Assembly: GCF_009389715.1 (NCBI RefSeq)
Contig: NC_052394.1
Coordinates: 20,462,899 to 20,526,898 of the forward strand
DNA length: 64,000 nucleotides
DNA from: Phoenix dactylifera
Lineage: Eukaryota > Streptophyta > Magnoliopsida > Arecales > Arecaceae
Direction of reading: 5' to 3'
The position numbers were made by a program, and so were the translations under genes. A model generated the notes under the pieces. That model worked only from the letters and a program-made list of their open reading frames with translations. It did not search any database and was not told where the DNA came from. This document shows positions 47,531-58,795 of the stretch, one piece after another (within the stretch, counting starts at the first letter, position 1; each line of letters starts with the position of its first letter).

Positions 47531-50500
47531 ACCGGTTGCCAAGGTCATGCCAAAATCACATCCAACAAAATGCTCATTCACCTGTTTTGTCTTGTCTCAT
47601 GTTTCTTCTAAAAAAAGTTCGAATAATCTATTCCACTGAAATTCATATTTCCATCTGCAGGTAATATTTTAATCATAAAATTTTATCTTATTACATACTA
47701 TAGAAACAGCATCTTAGACTTAATTATGTATAACGGACTTAGCTGATTCCTTTAAATTAATCTCTCCATCTGATCCCATCCAACCAATTTGAGCCACAAG
47801 GCCACACAGACACTAACCACAAAACCCGCACACCTATTATTTTTTTATATATTGTTTTAACTTTATGATATCATATCATGTCTAAAGAAATAAGACTTTA
47901 TGTACATCATGTGCGAGCTGAGACTAACTTCACTAAAGGAAACCATGGTTTCATAACCTCTTTTTTTCTTTCTAGTGCTCTAAGCCGATCGATGTTTTTG
48001 TTATTGTATTAATTGACTAAGCAAAGTATAATAACTGTGTCTTAGGTTCTGAGGTACCAACCGGGGCGGTGGAGCTCCAAGAGGAGTGAGTGACGTGACT
48101 ACGTGGCCATCTAACAACAAACATTCACGTCGACCTCCTCTCTCTCTCTAAAAGAAAAAGAATAAAACGTACACATCTAAAAGAAAGGACATGGTGCAAG
48201 CTTAAAAAAAAGGTGACAAAATGTTAGTCTACACTCTCTACGTATTAAAAAGACCAACTATTAGCTGTATGGGATTAGGCCCACATCAACATTGATTCAG
48301 TGAAACACCAATAACAAAGTGGCAAACCACAATATTGAAATATAGCTTAGTACACGAGACTCCAACGTGAGGCCTCTGTTAGATATGCGTAATTTTGCCT
48401 TCATGACGAGCACTTACCGTTGCACCAAACTCACCTCAGAACTGATGAAAATAATCGAATATAATAATACACAGGACAAAATGGATGATGGATAGTGGAC
48501 CTTCCATGTCTCCTCTGCTTTAGCTTCTTTGTTTTAATAATTAAAAGAAAAGGGTGAAATTAATATCTAGCTACCCCACATTTTGTTGAGAAATCAAATA
48601 AACAACAAGTGTGACAAAGAGTCTCCAAAGCTTACAAGCTATGCATCGTGATTAGAAAAGAGTATTAATGTTAAGGTGGGCTTTACTAGGGATATATTAG
48701 AGAATTTTATTTTTTTTGGGAGAAAGAGAGAAGGATCCTCCTGCGTTATCCTAAGGGGCAAGCCCTGGGTTTACAAGAGAATTGTTTTTTTTTTAATGTA
48801 ATAATGAGGGACAGCACATCAACGGGGACACTAAATAGGAGAGTCCAAAAACGAACCTCATTAAAAATCATGGTATGGTACAGCTTACATGAGGCATAGT
48901 GCAACCAATAGCATCTGAAGTTTATGTCAACATAAGCAAATTATGAGAAAAGGTGCACACAAAAAAAACTTTGGTACTAAATGTCCATCTAACTCCAGAC
49001 AAAGTTTACTACTCACAACAATTTATTGGGTTTTATTCTAAAGTTCAGCAACAGGGCTTTTGGCCACCAAAGAACAAAACCATCTCTAACACTTCTGACA
49101 CAAAAGACCAAAATATATCATATCGATCTGAACCGAACGGTACAGAACATACTGTACTATACCGATTTGGTATCGTTACTCAATACGCCAAAAATTTTTT
49201 GTATCGCACCATATTGATATTGTATTAATATAATACAGGTACAGAGTTCTGTACCGAGATAATAAATTTTGTAAAAAACTTTCAGTATTAGAGCTTCAGT
49301 ACGTTCATAAGTATAATGTAATGGGTTACAAAAACTTAAGCTACAGTTTATTCTACCATAGAAGTTCCATCTTGAGAACCAAAAGTTTCTTGACCTCGAA
49401 ATGAAGCAAGTACCAACCACTGGGTTAATCTTCAGTTTGTCCTTTCCGGCTAATAATCAAAATATAAATCACCGCCAAACCGATCTTTTCTTTTGACATC
49501 CTCCGATCCACATTTTGAAATGGACTAGAAGCATACTTAATATTATTTTGAGCATAATTGTTTTTGTTTTTGTACATCAAAAAAAGTTGGATCAATTCTC
49601 TTGGTTTTGTCCTTTTTTAAAAAAAAAAAATAACTGAAAGCGAAACATGAACAACATAGTACATTTTTATGTATGAGGGCAGGTAGTCTTTTTTTTATCT
49701 CACTAAACTTGGCGAGCATCGTGCAGTTCTTCCGTGCCAACTTGAATAATTAACCTTTATTAAGTTGCAAAGGTTGAAAAACTCAGCCTGCTTTAGAAAA
49801 CTTGATAAACCTAACTTTACCTCAATTAAGCTATATATTTTTCTACCTTTTGATTGAGGTTCCAAGAGCGTACAGAAATTTCAAAATTTCTACTACCGAT
49901 TAGACTTAAACAAATGCGATTTTTGACTGATTATAAAACTGTACCTTTCGATGGCATTCTTTATCCCCCTACATACATCCCCCTTGCATTCACAATATTG
50001 TAAACTGGTCCTTTGTTGCTTCTATTATTCTCTCCTTATTGCCCGTGGTATCGTTTCATAGATCTCAATGAATTAGCAAACTATTTCCCTTCTTAATGAA
50101 TATCAAATTAGAACTTACATGAACTTTGAGATCTACAAGCTCAAAATCAACAATCAATTGGAGTGAAGCTACTGAAATTGCACCATGTTAATGGATATTC
50201 CCCAACTGACACGCTTCAATGGGGTGGTACTCTATATGGATAAAATTATTATAAGAAAACATGCAAGATAAGCCTACCTAGTGCTTGATTAATTATGCAG
50301 CAAGCATTACAAGATTGTGGAACTCTTAATGAGATCTGACACTTAATTAAGGCCTAGAGATTATAAACTGCAACCCATTTCTGGGGAGATGATGAATTGA
50401 AAGTTGAAGCCACTAGTTTCTATTACCCAAGCCATATAACAACCATCCTTGCATTTAATGTTCTCACATGACTCCACAGTCCACACATTAATCTTCTCTT

Positions 50501-50790
50501 GCCTTCCAAGGGAATTAAACTAAAAAACTATTTAATTTCGAAACCATGTTAATAGTTGGCCTTCATAAGCGCCTTCTTCCAACCCTAAGAAGTAGGGTGG
50601 GAAGAAAACCATTTGAGTTTGAATAAAGGAAACGATGGAAACAGACATCTTTTCCTACCTTGGCGTGATGCAAACACTGATGCCTCGAGGTGACAAGATT
50701 CCCCTTTGATGGAGGCTAGTTTAATTCATTTGATTGGGCCATGCCAGGTCAAAGTCTACCCAATCCATTTGGTGACCTAGAATTGCAGCA
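47531..50790. other. spacer, no gene recognised
   Basis: AT-rich spacer. A short inverted relative of the TACCG-type repeat lies at 49117-49263. A string at 48715-48780 with AAGGGGCAAGCCCTGGG resembles a dispersed repeat tail. No frame looks coding. Confidence 0.5.
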
Positions 50791-50796
50791 TACTTC

Positions 50797-50955
50797 TCCG
50801 AGCATAGATGCTCTACAGTGCGTAGTTTGCACCGTCGAGTCCGGTGCAGCACTCGGTATACACGATGCACTTTATTAGACGGCTACTCATCTTCTGATGT
50901 CAGCCATTGAGCATTGCACCGAACCCTGCAGTGCAAACAGCAGACCATAGAGGAT
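50797..50955. mobile_element. small MITE-like foldback
   Basis: The left part reads TTTGCACCGTCGAGTCCGGTGCA. The right part read in reverse gives TTTGCACTGCAGGGTTCGGTGC, so the outer parts are imperfect inverted repeats. The element is about 160 bp, with no coding capacity and no verified target duplication. Confidence 0.4.
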
Positions 50956-52732
50956 CCTAGGTCTACAATCAATGAATTCCGATTTACCGAATCCAATGGT
51001 CGAACCGCCCTCTATTTATTCGAATCAGCTGCATTGAACATTGCCGACACCAACACGCGACATGGTTGAGTGCAATTTTAATGTTGACTAAACAATTTCC
51101 AAATGTCTTACTTTGGAATTTTGTGAAGATGGTAAAAATAATTTTGCCAACTATTATTAGTGCCTTTTCCCCTCCTGGGGTAGAAAAAGGGATGTTTGGC
51201 AGCTGGGTTACACTAATCAATTGAAAATACGACCATGAGCTTCCAATCTAACAAGCTCGATCTAACAGCAGCTGCGACCTTCATCAGTCCAAACCATACA
51301 ACTTCCAACTATCATGGCACAAGGAAAGGGTAAACAGTAAACAGTCGCCGTTCGCTTCTACATTAGCGAAAGAGCACCACAAATTCCAGAATGTCATTCA
51401 AAATCTAATTTAGTTATGCTCATTCATGCACATAACGAACCAGTTTGAACCACTAAATTAATGTGATTTGGGGCAGGATTTAGTCGATTGATGCATGGAC
51501 CACTTGAAAAAAGAACATGGCATACTGAGAAGACTCATCAATAAACTCATTGATTACCAGCTTCTAAGGTCAGATGATGAATGATATATTTCCAGGTTTC
51601 AACTAGTTCTAGTTTCATGACATGCAAGCTCCAGTACGAGTTTCTTGGAATTTAACTGGACCAAAATCCAGCTTATCCTTATAAAAAGTCTGTTATGTGA
51701 AAAAAAAAATCCAGTCCCGAGCCAAAGCACATTAGGCATGGCTTATGTCAACTCGAGCATCCTTCCCCTCCTAGAAGATATTTTTTTGTTAATGTAACTT
51801 TGCCCTAAAAAATGTCAGCTTTGAATGGCTCCATACAACAAATGCTGTAGCAAATGTGTTCATATTAAGATGGTATTTGATAACATCAAGGTCCAACTAC
51901 TGCCATTAGTGTCGATCAAGTGCGTCACATACAAGAAGATCTTTATGAATAGATGCTGTAACTGAAATGTTTTATTGCAACTGTTCAGACTGAGAAAATA
52001 TGGATTCTTTCTGTTCATTCCTCATGAGGAAATCTATCAAGATAAGATTTTTCTTTCGCCCAAAACTTGCACCTATTATATCTTGTTTGTTATTTCTATT
52101 AACACAAAGGACAAGGCTCAATAGTTTGATCAAAATCGATCCAGCTTCCCGATCCATTTCATGTCCCCTTCCATCACCATTGGCTAAATCTAGGGTGGTA
52201 GGCGGTTAACGAACAATAGATGAACCTAGATATCTAATTGCAGGTCATATTTGCCTATTGTATACAAATCAGCAACTGAAAATATCTTCTTCCCTATAAA
52301 CCTCTTCCCTATGTGGGATCATGTTTTATGATAGCAAGCTTGAATTCAAATTTGAAATGTATCAGAAATGGTAATCATGTTGGCATATCGGCTGGCATGA
52401 ATCAAGCCTGCTATCATTTTAATTCTTTTTCATTAGGTTTTTACAATTTTATCTAAAGCTTGTTGAATCCAACCAGTTTGAGTACATCATTGGCTCTAAA
52501 TGCTTCCATCCCTCATAAAATTTTCATCTAGTTCCGGCATATTCTCTTTCTTACATTCATTTTATGCTTTTAGAAAATTTTAAGCATATGTTTCTTAACC
52601 TAGTAGCTAGCCCTCAGGGTTCCAGCTGATCTCTAGGTTAGTATAATTTTTCCAACATTTTGAAACATTAAATTTTTTTTTTTCTCCTTGACTGTCAGAA
52701 TATGTGACTGATCATAGGTGCATAATACCAAC
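50956..52732. other. spacer, no gene recognised
   Basis: AT-rich spacer up to the sharp rise in GC at about 52730 that marks the start of the large retrotransposon. No frame looks coding. Confidence 0.5.
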
Positions 52733-53579
52733 TGTTGCTGGTGGTCCAAACCGAGAACGATTGGCACAGCGGTGTGAACGGGGTTCCGTTTGAGTTGCCT
52801 TGGTTGGTGTTGATTGCGCTCCACCTTCCACCGGGAAACCTGCAAGCAAGCCTCGCACCACCACTGGGGTAGTGGGGGCCCTCCGACGATCAAGTCAGAG
52901 GAGATTGGAGGAGAAGGAGAGATAATAGTAGCAAGTAAGAGAATGCACTGGAAGTTCTTGCTTACCCCCCTCCTCCCCCAGCCGCATATATACCAGGCTG
53001 GGGGGTCTTTCAGGGGGGTTCGTCATCGTGGGGCACGATGGAGCTGCCACTGACACGGCCGTTACAGGGCGTCGTGGGGCAGCGCTGGGTACGGCCATGA
53101 CAGGGCGTAGTGGAGCTCCGCCTTGTACGGCTGTTACAGGGGATCGTGGAGCAGCGCCAGATACAACCGTTGCAGGGAGTAGTGGAGCAGGAGGCTGCGG
53201 CGTGCCTCTGGGGAATAGCCTGTCGTTATCGAGAGATGTCCGACTCGGGGTCGGGCTGCGGAGACGAAGATATTCGACTCGGGGTCGGATCGCTGGATCA
53301 AGGGGCTGCCGACTCGGGGTCGGGCTGCGGAGCCGAAGATGTCCGACTCGGGGTCGGATTGCTGGATCAAGGGGCAGCCGACTCGGGGTCGGGCTGCGGA
53401 GACGAAGATGTCCGACTCGGGGTCGGATTGCTGGATCAAGGGGCAGCCGACTCGGGGTCGGGCTGTGGAGACGAAGATGTCCGACTCGGGGTCGGATCGC
53501 TGGATCAAGGGGCTGCCGTAGTCTTCCTAGGCGCGCGTGCCGGTCACGTGGGGCATGGTGGCTAAGTTCCCCCGTAACA
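52733..53579 (-). repeat. 3' LTR (847 bp)
   Basis: On the minus strand it starts TGTTACGGGG directly after the purine tract GGAAGTGGGGGGCTAC and ends CAGCAACA. A TATATATGCGG box reads leftward at about 52985-52992. Its left end TGTTGCTGG is shared with the solo LTR at 6116. U3 holds four 69-bp repeats. The right end is well supported; the left end is placed by the terminal dinucleotide and the base-composition change. Confidence 0.7.
53236..53517. repeat. 69-bp tandem repeat in LTR U3 (about four copies)
   Basis: Each unit has two GACTCGGGGTCGG strings separated by GCTGCGGAGACGAAGAT or by a GCTGGATCAAGGGG stretch. The period is 69 bp (GCCGACTC at 53377 and 53446). Because 69 is a multiple of 3, several frames stay open across it on both strands, including a 313-codon minus-strand frame that is not considered a gene. 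Confidence 0.9.
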
Positions 53580-53845
53580 GTAGCCCCCCACTTCCGAGCC
53601 CGGAACCAGAAGGGGAACGGGTGAAGGGAGTGATGCTTCGAGATTGCCGCCATCCCTCGGAGAGGCGCGCGCGCTTCGAGCTCCCCGCCTTCTTTATGGC
53701 GTATGGCGGTTGTTGCTGACCTGGCAGTCTGAGGATTTCGGCGGACATCCTTCCTTAATGGCGTCGATTTGCCTTTGGGGCGCGAGCGACCCTTCGGCAG
53801 CCAGGCGTCCTCTGGCGTCACCGAGGCGTCGCCCACCTTTCCGCC

Positions 53846-53852
53846 TATTTAA
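53846..53852 (+). promoter_or_regulatory. TATA-like box ahead of the antisense ORF
   Basis: CTATTTAACC on the plus strand, 269 bp upstream of the ATG at 54115 and 267 bp inside the LTR boundary. A GT...AG pair (about 53988 to 54095) between the two suggests a leader intron. This would drive transcription opposite to the retrotransposon RNA. Confidence 0.45.
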
Positions 53853-54114
53853 CCGGGGGCTCTCCTCCGTCCGCCTTTCTCTTTACAGACATCTTCGAGT
53901 TTCTCCTTTGCGCTGCCGTCATTGCCGTCGGACTGTTCGCTTGCTCCTCCTTTGACGCTCTCGGAGCCGTTCTTCCTTCTTTTCCGGTGAGTTGCCCCAT
54001 TCTTCAATTTAAGGCTCTCCATACTTTCTCCTTCTGTATTAGTGTACTCCAGTCGTTCCGGTCCATTCCCCCTTCTTGACCCCGTCCTGACCGTAGATTC
54101 ACTGGCCATTAGGG

Positions 54115-56483
54115 ATGGGCGAAGTGAGAGCAGACCGCATTAAGTCGGAGCTGGTCGCCGAAGACCTAGATAGGTTCGTGGCTCGATACCACCTTCCCGA
54201 GGCCTGCAATGTTACGCTCCCGGGGCCTGAGGAGAGGATGTCCCATCCTCCTCCAGGGAAGGTTGCCATCAATGAGGGCATTCTTCAGGCCGGGTTCCGC
54301 TTTCCCCCCTCGGACTTAGTTGTGCAGGTGCTTCGGGGTTTAAGAGTGGCGCCGACGCAACTGGTGCCGAACTCATGGCGCGCCCTGACGGCCTTCCAGG
54401 TTCTCTGCCGCATGCACGAGGTTCCCGCCACCCTGAATGTCTTTTGGGAATGCTACGGCCTGAACGGCCACCCCCAGGACAGAGGGTGGTGGTGCTTTGC
54501 GGCGCGGCGAGGGTGCGGCCTCGTCAAGGAGGCTCCTTCCTCCATTCACGGCTGGAAGGAGCGTTTCTTTTTCATTGACGTAGATTCCTCTTGGGGAATC
54601 AGGGCAACCTGGGAGACGCCGATGAAGTCCCCGATTGGCCTATCGAGGTTGTCGAGGGAGGAATCCGATGGCGTCGCCATCTTGAAGGGGTTGGTTGCCG
54701 AGGGCCGGCTCCCCCCGGTGGCTCGCCTTATTTCCGAGGATATCTTGGTGAACGTCGGTCTGAGCTTGGTCCCCGCTGACCGTGAGCCCGCCACCATTTC
54801 TTTTTTAGCTCTTTTCTCCTCTTTCGTCTCGTTCATTCCTTCAGTTTCTCAACCTCCGACCACCTCGTCCTTTTTGCAGAGATCGACGACGTCATGCGGT
54901 CGGACAAGGCAACGGCTGTTGGTAGGACGTCCCTACTGGAAGCAGTCCGGAGGAAGAAACGAGCTCCTCCGAGCGGGGCCCCACCGGCGAAGAAGTCCCG
55001 CCAGCAGGTGACTCCGACGCCGACAGACGGGTCCGGACCCACCGATCAGGGGGACGCCGCGGGTGCGGACCGGCAGTTGACGCTGTATCAGCCCTCCGAT
55101 GCCGAGACTACCGTTTCTCCGGAGGCATCACCCGGGCGCGCCCGAGATGGACGGGTCGGACGTGATCGGTCACCAGCCCAGCCTTCGACTCGGTCGGCTC
55201 CGGATGATACGAGGAGGGACGCGCCGAGGCCCCGGCCGAGCGGGACCCTGTCAATTCCAGGGGCGGTCCCCGCCCCGAGCATGGTCAGCATGACTCTTCC
55301 CCAAGCGATGGGTAAGGGTAAGGCTGCAGAACCACCGTCCGACTCCGGGAAGAAGTCGGGGTCGGCCTTCACTTACGCCGGCGCCCGAAACCTCATCGAG
55401 ACGGTGCTGCTGGAGAAGGACCGCAGGCGGGTCCGGGAGATGAGGGTCCCTGACGTTGGGGCTGCCAGCTGCGTCTGTCTCATGTCGGTGAGTGTTCTTT
55501 TGGTCGCTTTCATCATTCATAGGCTCTGTTGATCCCCGCCTGACGCCCTCGTTTTTCTTATCTCTTAGCTCGCCCAGTACATGATCCGCCTGGAGAAGTG
55601 CTACGAGGAACAGGCGAGGCTTCTGGCGAGGGCCGAGAGCCAACTGAAGGCAGTAGAGGAGGGAGGTCAGGCTGCGGCGGGGAGGACGACCAGGGACCTC
55701 GAGACGAGGCTCCAGGTGGCCGAAGAGCGGGCACTCGGCTTCGTCACCCTCGAGAAGCAACTGTTGGAGGCTCAGGAGCAACTCAAGGTTGCCTCGAGTC
55801 TCGAGGGCGAGATCAAGAAGGCGGAGGAGCGGGCCGAGAAGCAGTCCCGGAAGGCTGCCGACTACCGGGAGAGGTGGGAGAAGGCCCAGCGGTCAACCGA
55901 CAATGCCCGCAACCGAACCCGGTCTCTTGAAGCCAAGCTGGGCGAATTGGAGTCGGCCTTGGAGAAGTTCCGCGCGAGCGACCAGGAGCTTCATTTGCGC
56001 CTGGAGGAGGCTGAGGCTGCTCGCATTGCTGCCGAGGCGAAGCACAAGGAGGCTCAGGCTGATCTGCTGAGGGTCTCCTCCGAGGCGGATGACCGAATTG
56101 TGGCGAAGGTCTTGGAGGCGAAGGCTCAGATTATGGAGCGGGCAGAGGCGGCGCTGGCCGAGAAGAGTGCGGAGATCGGGCGTCAGGCGGTACAGGCTTA
56201 TCGTCAGTCCACCGAGTTCACCCGTGATATGTCGGAGGCGGTACAGGCCTATCGTCAGTCTGACGAGTTCGTCCGTGACATGTCGGACGCGGGGTCCGAC
56301 TCCTTTGTCTTAGGCTTCGAGGAAGGCCTGGCAAGGGTGTCGGCTAAGTACCCCGAAATTGACCTGAGTGGGATCTCCCTTCTCGACTCCCCTCCGGCGC
56401 CATTGCCTGCTGATTCTCCAACCGTCTCCCTACCCCCTGCGGACGTGCCCGGCGTTCCCGACCCGGAGGTTCCTCCAAGCTGA
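54115..56483 (+). CDS. additional ORF of Tat element (plant transposon protein domain plus coiled coil)
   Basis: Antisense to pol. Three open blocks, about 54115-54781, 54880-55487 and 55569-56483, are separated by two short gaps with GT...AG ends and matching phase, so the gene looks spliced. The first block resembles the 'putative gypsy-type transposon' domain (as in PF04195), with TWETPMKSP and LPPVARLISEDI strings. The second is a Pro/Arg-rich linker. The third is a long Ala/Glu/Arg coiled coil with an acidic, Pro-rich end. The role of such antisense ORFs is unknown. AATGAAA-type poly(A) signals follow near 56557. It looks whole, with no breaks noticed. Confidence 0.65.
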
Positions 56484-56644
56484 CCTTCTGTATTTTTGTT
56501 CTTTTCTTTGTGTGTTGGCGTTTTGCCAAGTTGTATGGGTCTCGGCCCTGAAACAATGAAAGTTAATGCAAATAGAGTTTCTTCATTTCACTTTCGTCCT
56601 TCTTCTTTTTAACTCTTGGTAGCATCTCGCTGACTCCCGACTCT

Positions 56645-57938
56645 TGAAATTCTTCGGGCGCTAGGCCAGGTATCTGAGGGTTAGGCCTCAGGAAATTCTT
56701 CCGGCGCTAAGCCAGGCATCCGAGGGTTAGGCCTCAGGAACTTCTTCCGGCGCTAAGCCGGGCATCCGAGGGATAGGCCTCAGGAAATTCTTTCGGCGCT
56801 AAGCCGGGCATCCGAGGGTTAGGCCTCAGGAAATTCTTCCGGCACTAGGCCAGGCATCCGAGGGTTAGGCCTCAGGAAATTCTTCCGGTACTAGGCCAGG
56901 CATCCGAGGGCTAGGCCTCAGAAAATTTTTCTGGCACTAGGCCAGGCATCCGAGGGCTAGGCCTCAGGAAATTCTTTCGGCACTATGCCAGGCATCCGAG
57001 GGTTAGGCCTCAGGAACTTCTTCCGGCGCTAAGCCGGGCATCCGAGGGTTAGGCCTCAGGAAATTCTTCCGGCGCTAAGCCGGGCATCCGAGGGTTAGGC
57101 CTCAGGAAATTCTTCCGGCACTAGGCCAGGCATCCGAGGGTTAGGCCTCAGGAAATTCTTCCGGCACTAGGCCAGGCATTCGAGGGCTAGGCCTCAGGAA
57201 ATTCTTCCGGCACTAGGCCAGGCATCCGAGGGTTAGGCCTCAGGAACTTCTTCCGGCGCTAAGCCGGGCATCCGAGAGTTAGGCCTCAGAAAATTCTTCC
57301 GGCACTAGGCCAGGCATCCGAGGGTTAGGCCTCAGGAAATTCTTCCGGCACTAGGCCAGGCATCCGAGGGTTAGGCCTCAGGAAATTCTTCCGGCGCTAA
57401 GCCGGGCATCCGAGGGTTAGGCCTCAGGAAATTCTTCCGGCACTAGGCCAGGCATCCGAGGGTTAGGCCTCAGGAAATTCTTCCGGCACTAGGCCAGGCA
57501 TCCGAGGGTTAGGCTTCAGGAAATTCTTCCGGCACTAGGCCAGGCATCCGAGGGCTAGGCCTCAGGAAATTCTTCCGGCACTAGGCCAGGCATCCGAGGA
57601 TTAGGCCTCAGGAACTTCTTCCGGCGCTAAGCCGGGCATCCGAGAGTTAGGCCTCAGGAAATTCTTCCGGCACTAGGCCAGGCATCCGAGGGTTAGGCCT
57701 CAGGAAATTTTTCCGGCACTAGGCCAGGCATCCGAGGGTTAGGCCTCAGAAACTTCTTCCGGCGCTAAGCCGGGCATCCGAGGGTTAGGCCTCAGGAAAT
57801 TCTTCCGGCACTAGGCCAGGCATCCGAGGGTTAGGCCTCAGGAACTTCTTCCGGCGCTAAGCCGGGCATCCGAGGGTTAGGCCTCAGGAAATTCTTCCGG
57901 CGCTAAGTCAGGCATCCGAGGGTTAGGCCTCAGAAAAT
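56645..57938. repeat. 46-bp tandem array (about 28 copies)
   Basis: The unit contains GGAAATTCTTCCGGC, CTAGGCCAGGCATCCGAG and GGTTAGGCCTCA. The period is 46 bp, with two main variants (GCACTAGGCCAGG and GCGCTAAGCCGGG) interspersed. It lies between the antisense ORF and the 121-bp array, in the 3' untranslated part of the retrotransposon. Confidence 0.97.
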
Positions 57939-58795
57939 TCCGCTCATTGGTCGGCCAAGGCTGGCGCAAGCCGAGGCGACCGGTCGGGGCTTCAGGCTAG
58001 TCTGCTCCCGGGATGATCATCGGGTTAGCCTGGCATTCGAGGGCCGAGCCTCGGGAAATTCCGCTCGTTGGTCGGCCAAGGCTGGCGCAAGCCAAGGCGA
58101 CCGGTCGGGGCTTCAGGCTAGTCTGCTCCCGGGATGATCATCGGGTTAGCCTGGCATTCGAGGGCCGAGCCTCGGGAAATTCCGCTCGTTGGTCGGCCAA
58201 GGCTGGCGCAAGCCGAGGCGACCGGTCGGGGCTTCAGGCTAGTCTGCTCCCGGGATGATCATCGGGTCAGCCTGGCATCCGAGGGCCGAGCCTCGAGAAA
58301 TTCCGCTCGTTGGTCGGCCAAGGCTGGCGCAAGCCGAGGCGACCGGTCGGGGCTTCAGGCTAGTCTGCTCCCGGGATGATCATCGGGTTAGCCTGGCATC
58401 CGAGGGCCGAGCCTCGGAAAATTCTGCTCGTTGGTCGGCCAAGGCTGGCGCAAGCCGAGGCGACCGATCGGGGCTTCAGGCTAGTCTGCTCCCGGGATGA
58501 TCATCGGGTTAGCCTGGCATCCGAGGGCCGAGCCTCGGAAAATTCCGCTCGTTGGTCGGCCAAGGCTGGCGCAAGCCGAGGCGACCGGTCGGGGCTTCAG
58601 GCTAGTCTGCTCCCGGGATGATCATCGGGTTAGCCTGGCATCCGAGGGCCGAGCCTCGGGAAATTCCGCTCGTTGGTCGGCCAAGGCTGGCGCAAGCCGA
58701 GGCGACCGGTCGGGGCTTCAGGCTAGTCTGCTCCCGGGATGATCATCGGGTTAGCCTGGCATCCGAGGGCCGAGCCTCGGGAAATTCTGCTCGCT
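57934..58795. repeat. 121-bp tandem array (about 7 copies)
   Basis: The unit has GCTCGTTGGTCGGCC, GGCGCAAGCCGAGGCGACC, CTGCTCCCGGGATGATCATC and GGCATCCGAGGGCCGAGCCT. The period is exactly 121 bp. The last part is a variant of the 46-bp unit of the neighbouring array, so the two share an origin. The 81-codon frames repeating every 121 bp are artefacts. Confidence 0.97.

Noticed and set aside
52895-53836. 313-codon minus-strand open frame with 23-residue repeats
   Set aside because: It lies in the LTR and its flank. The 69-bp repeat is a multiple of three and keeps several frames open on both strands; there is no known domain.
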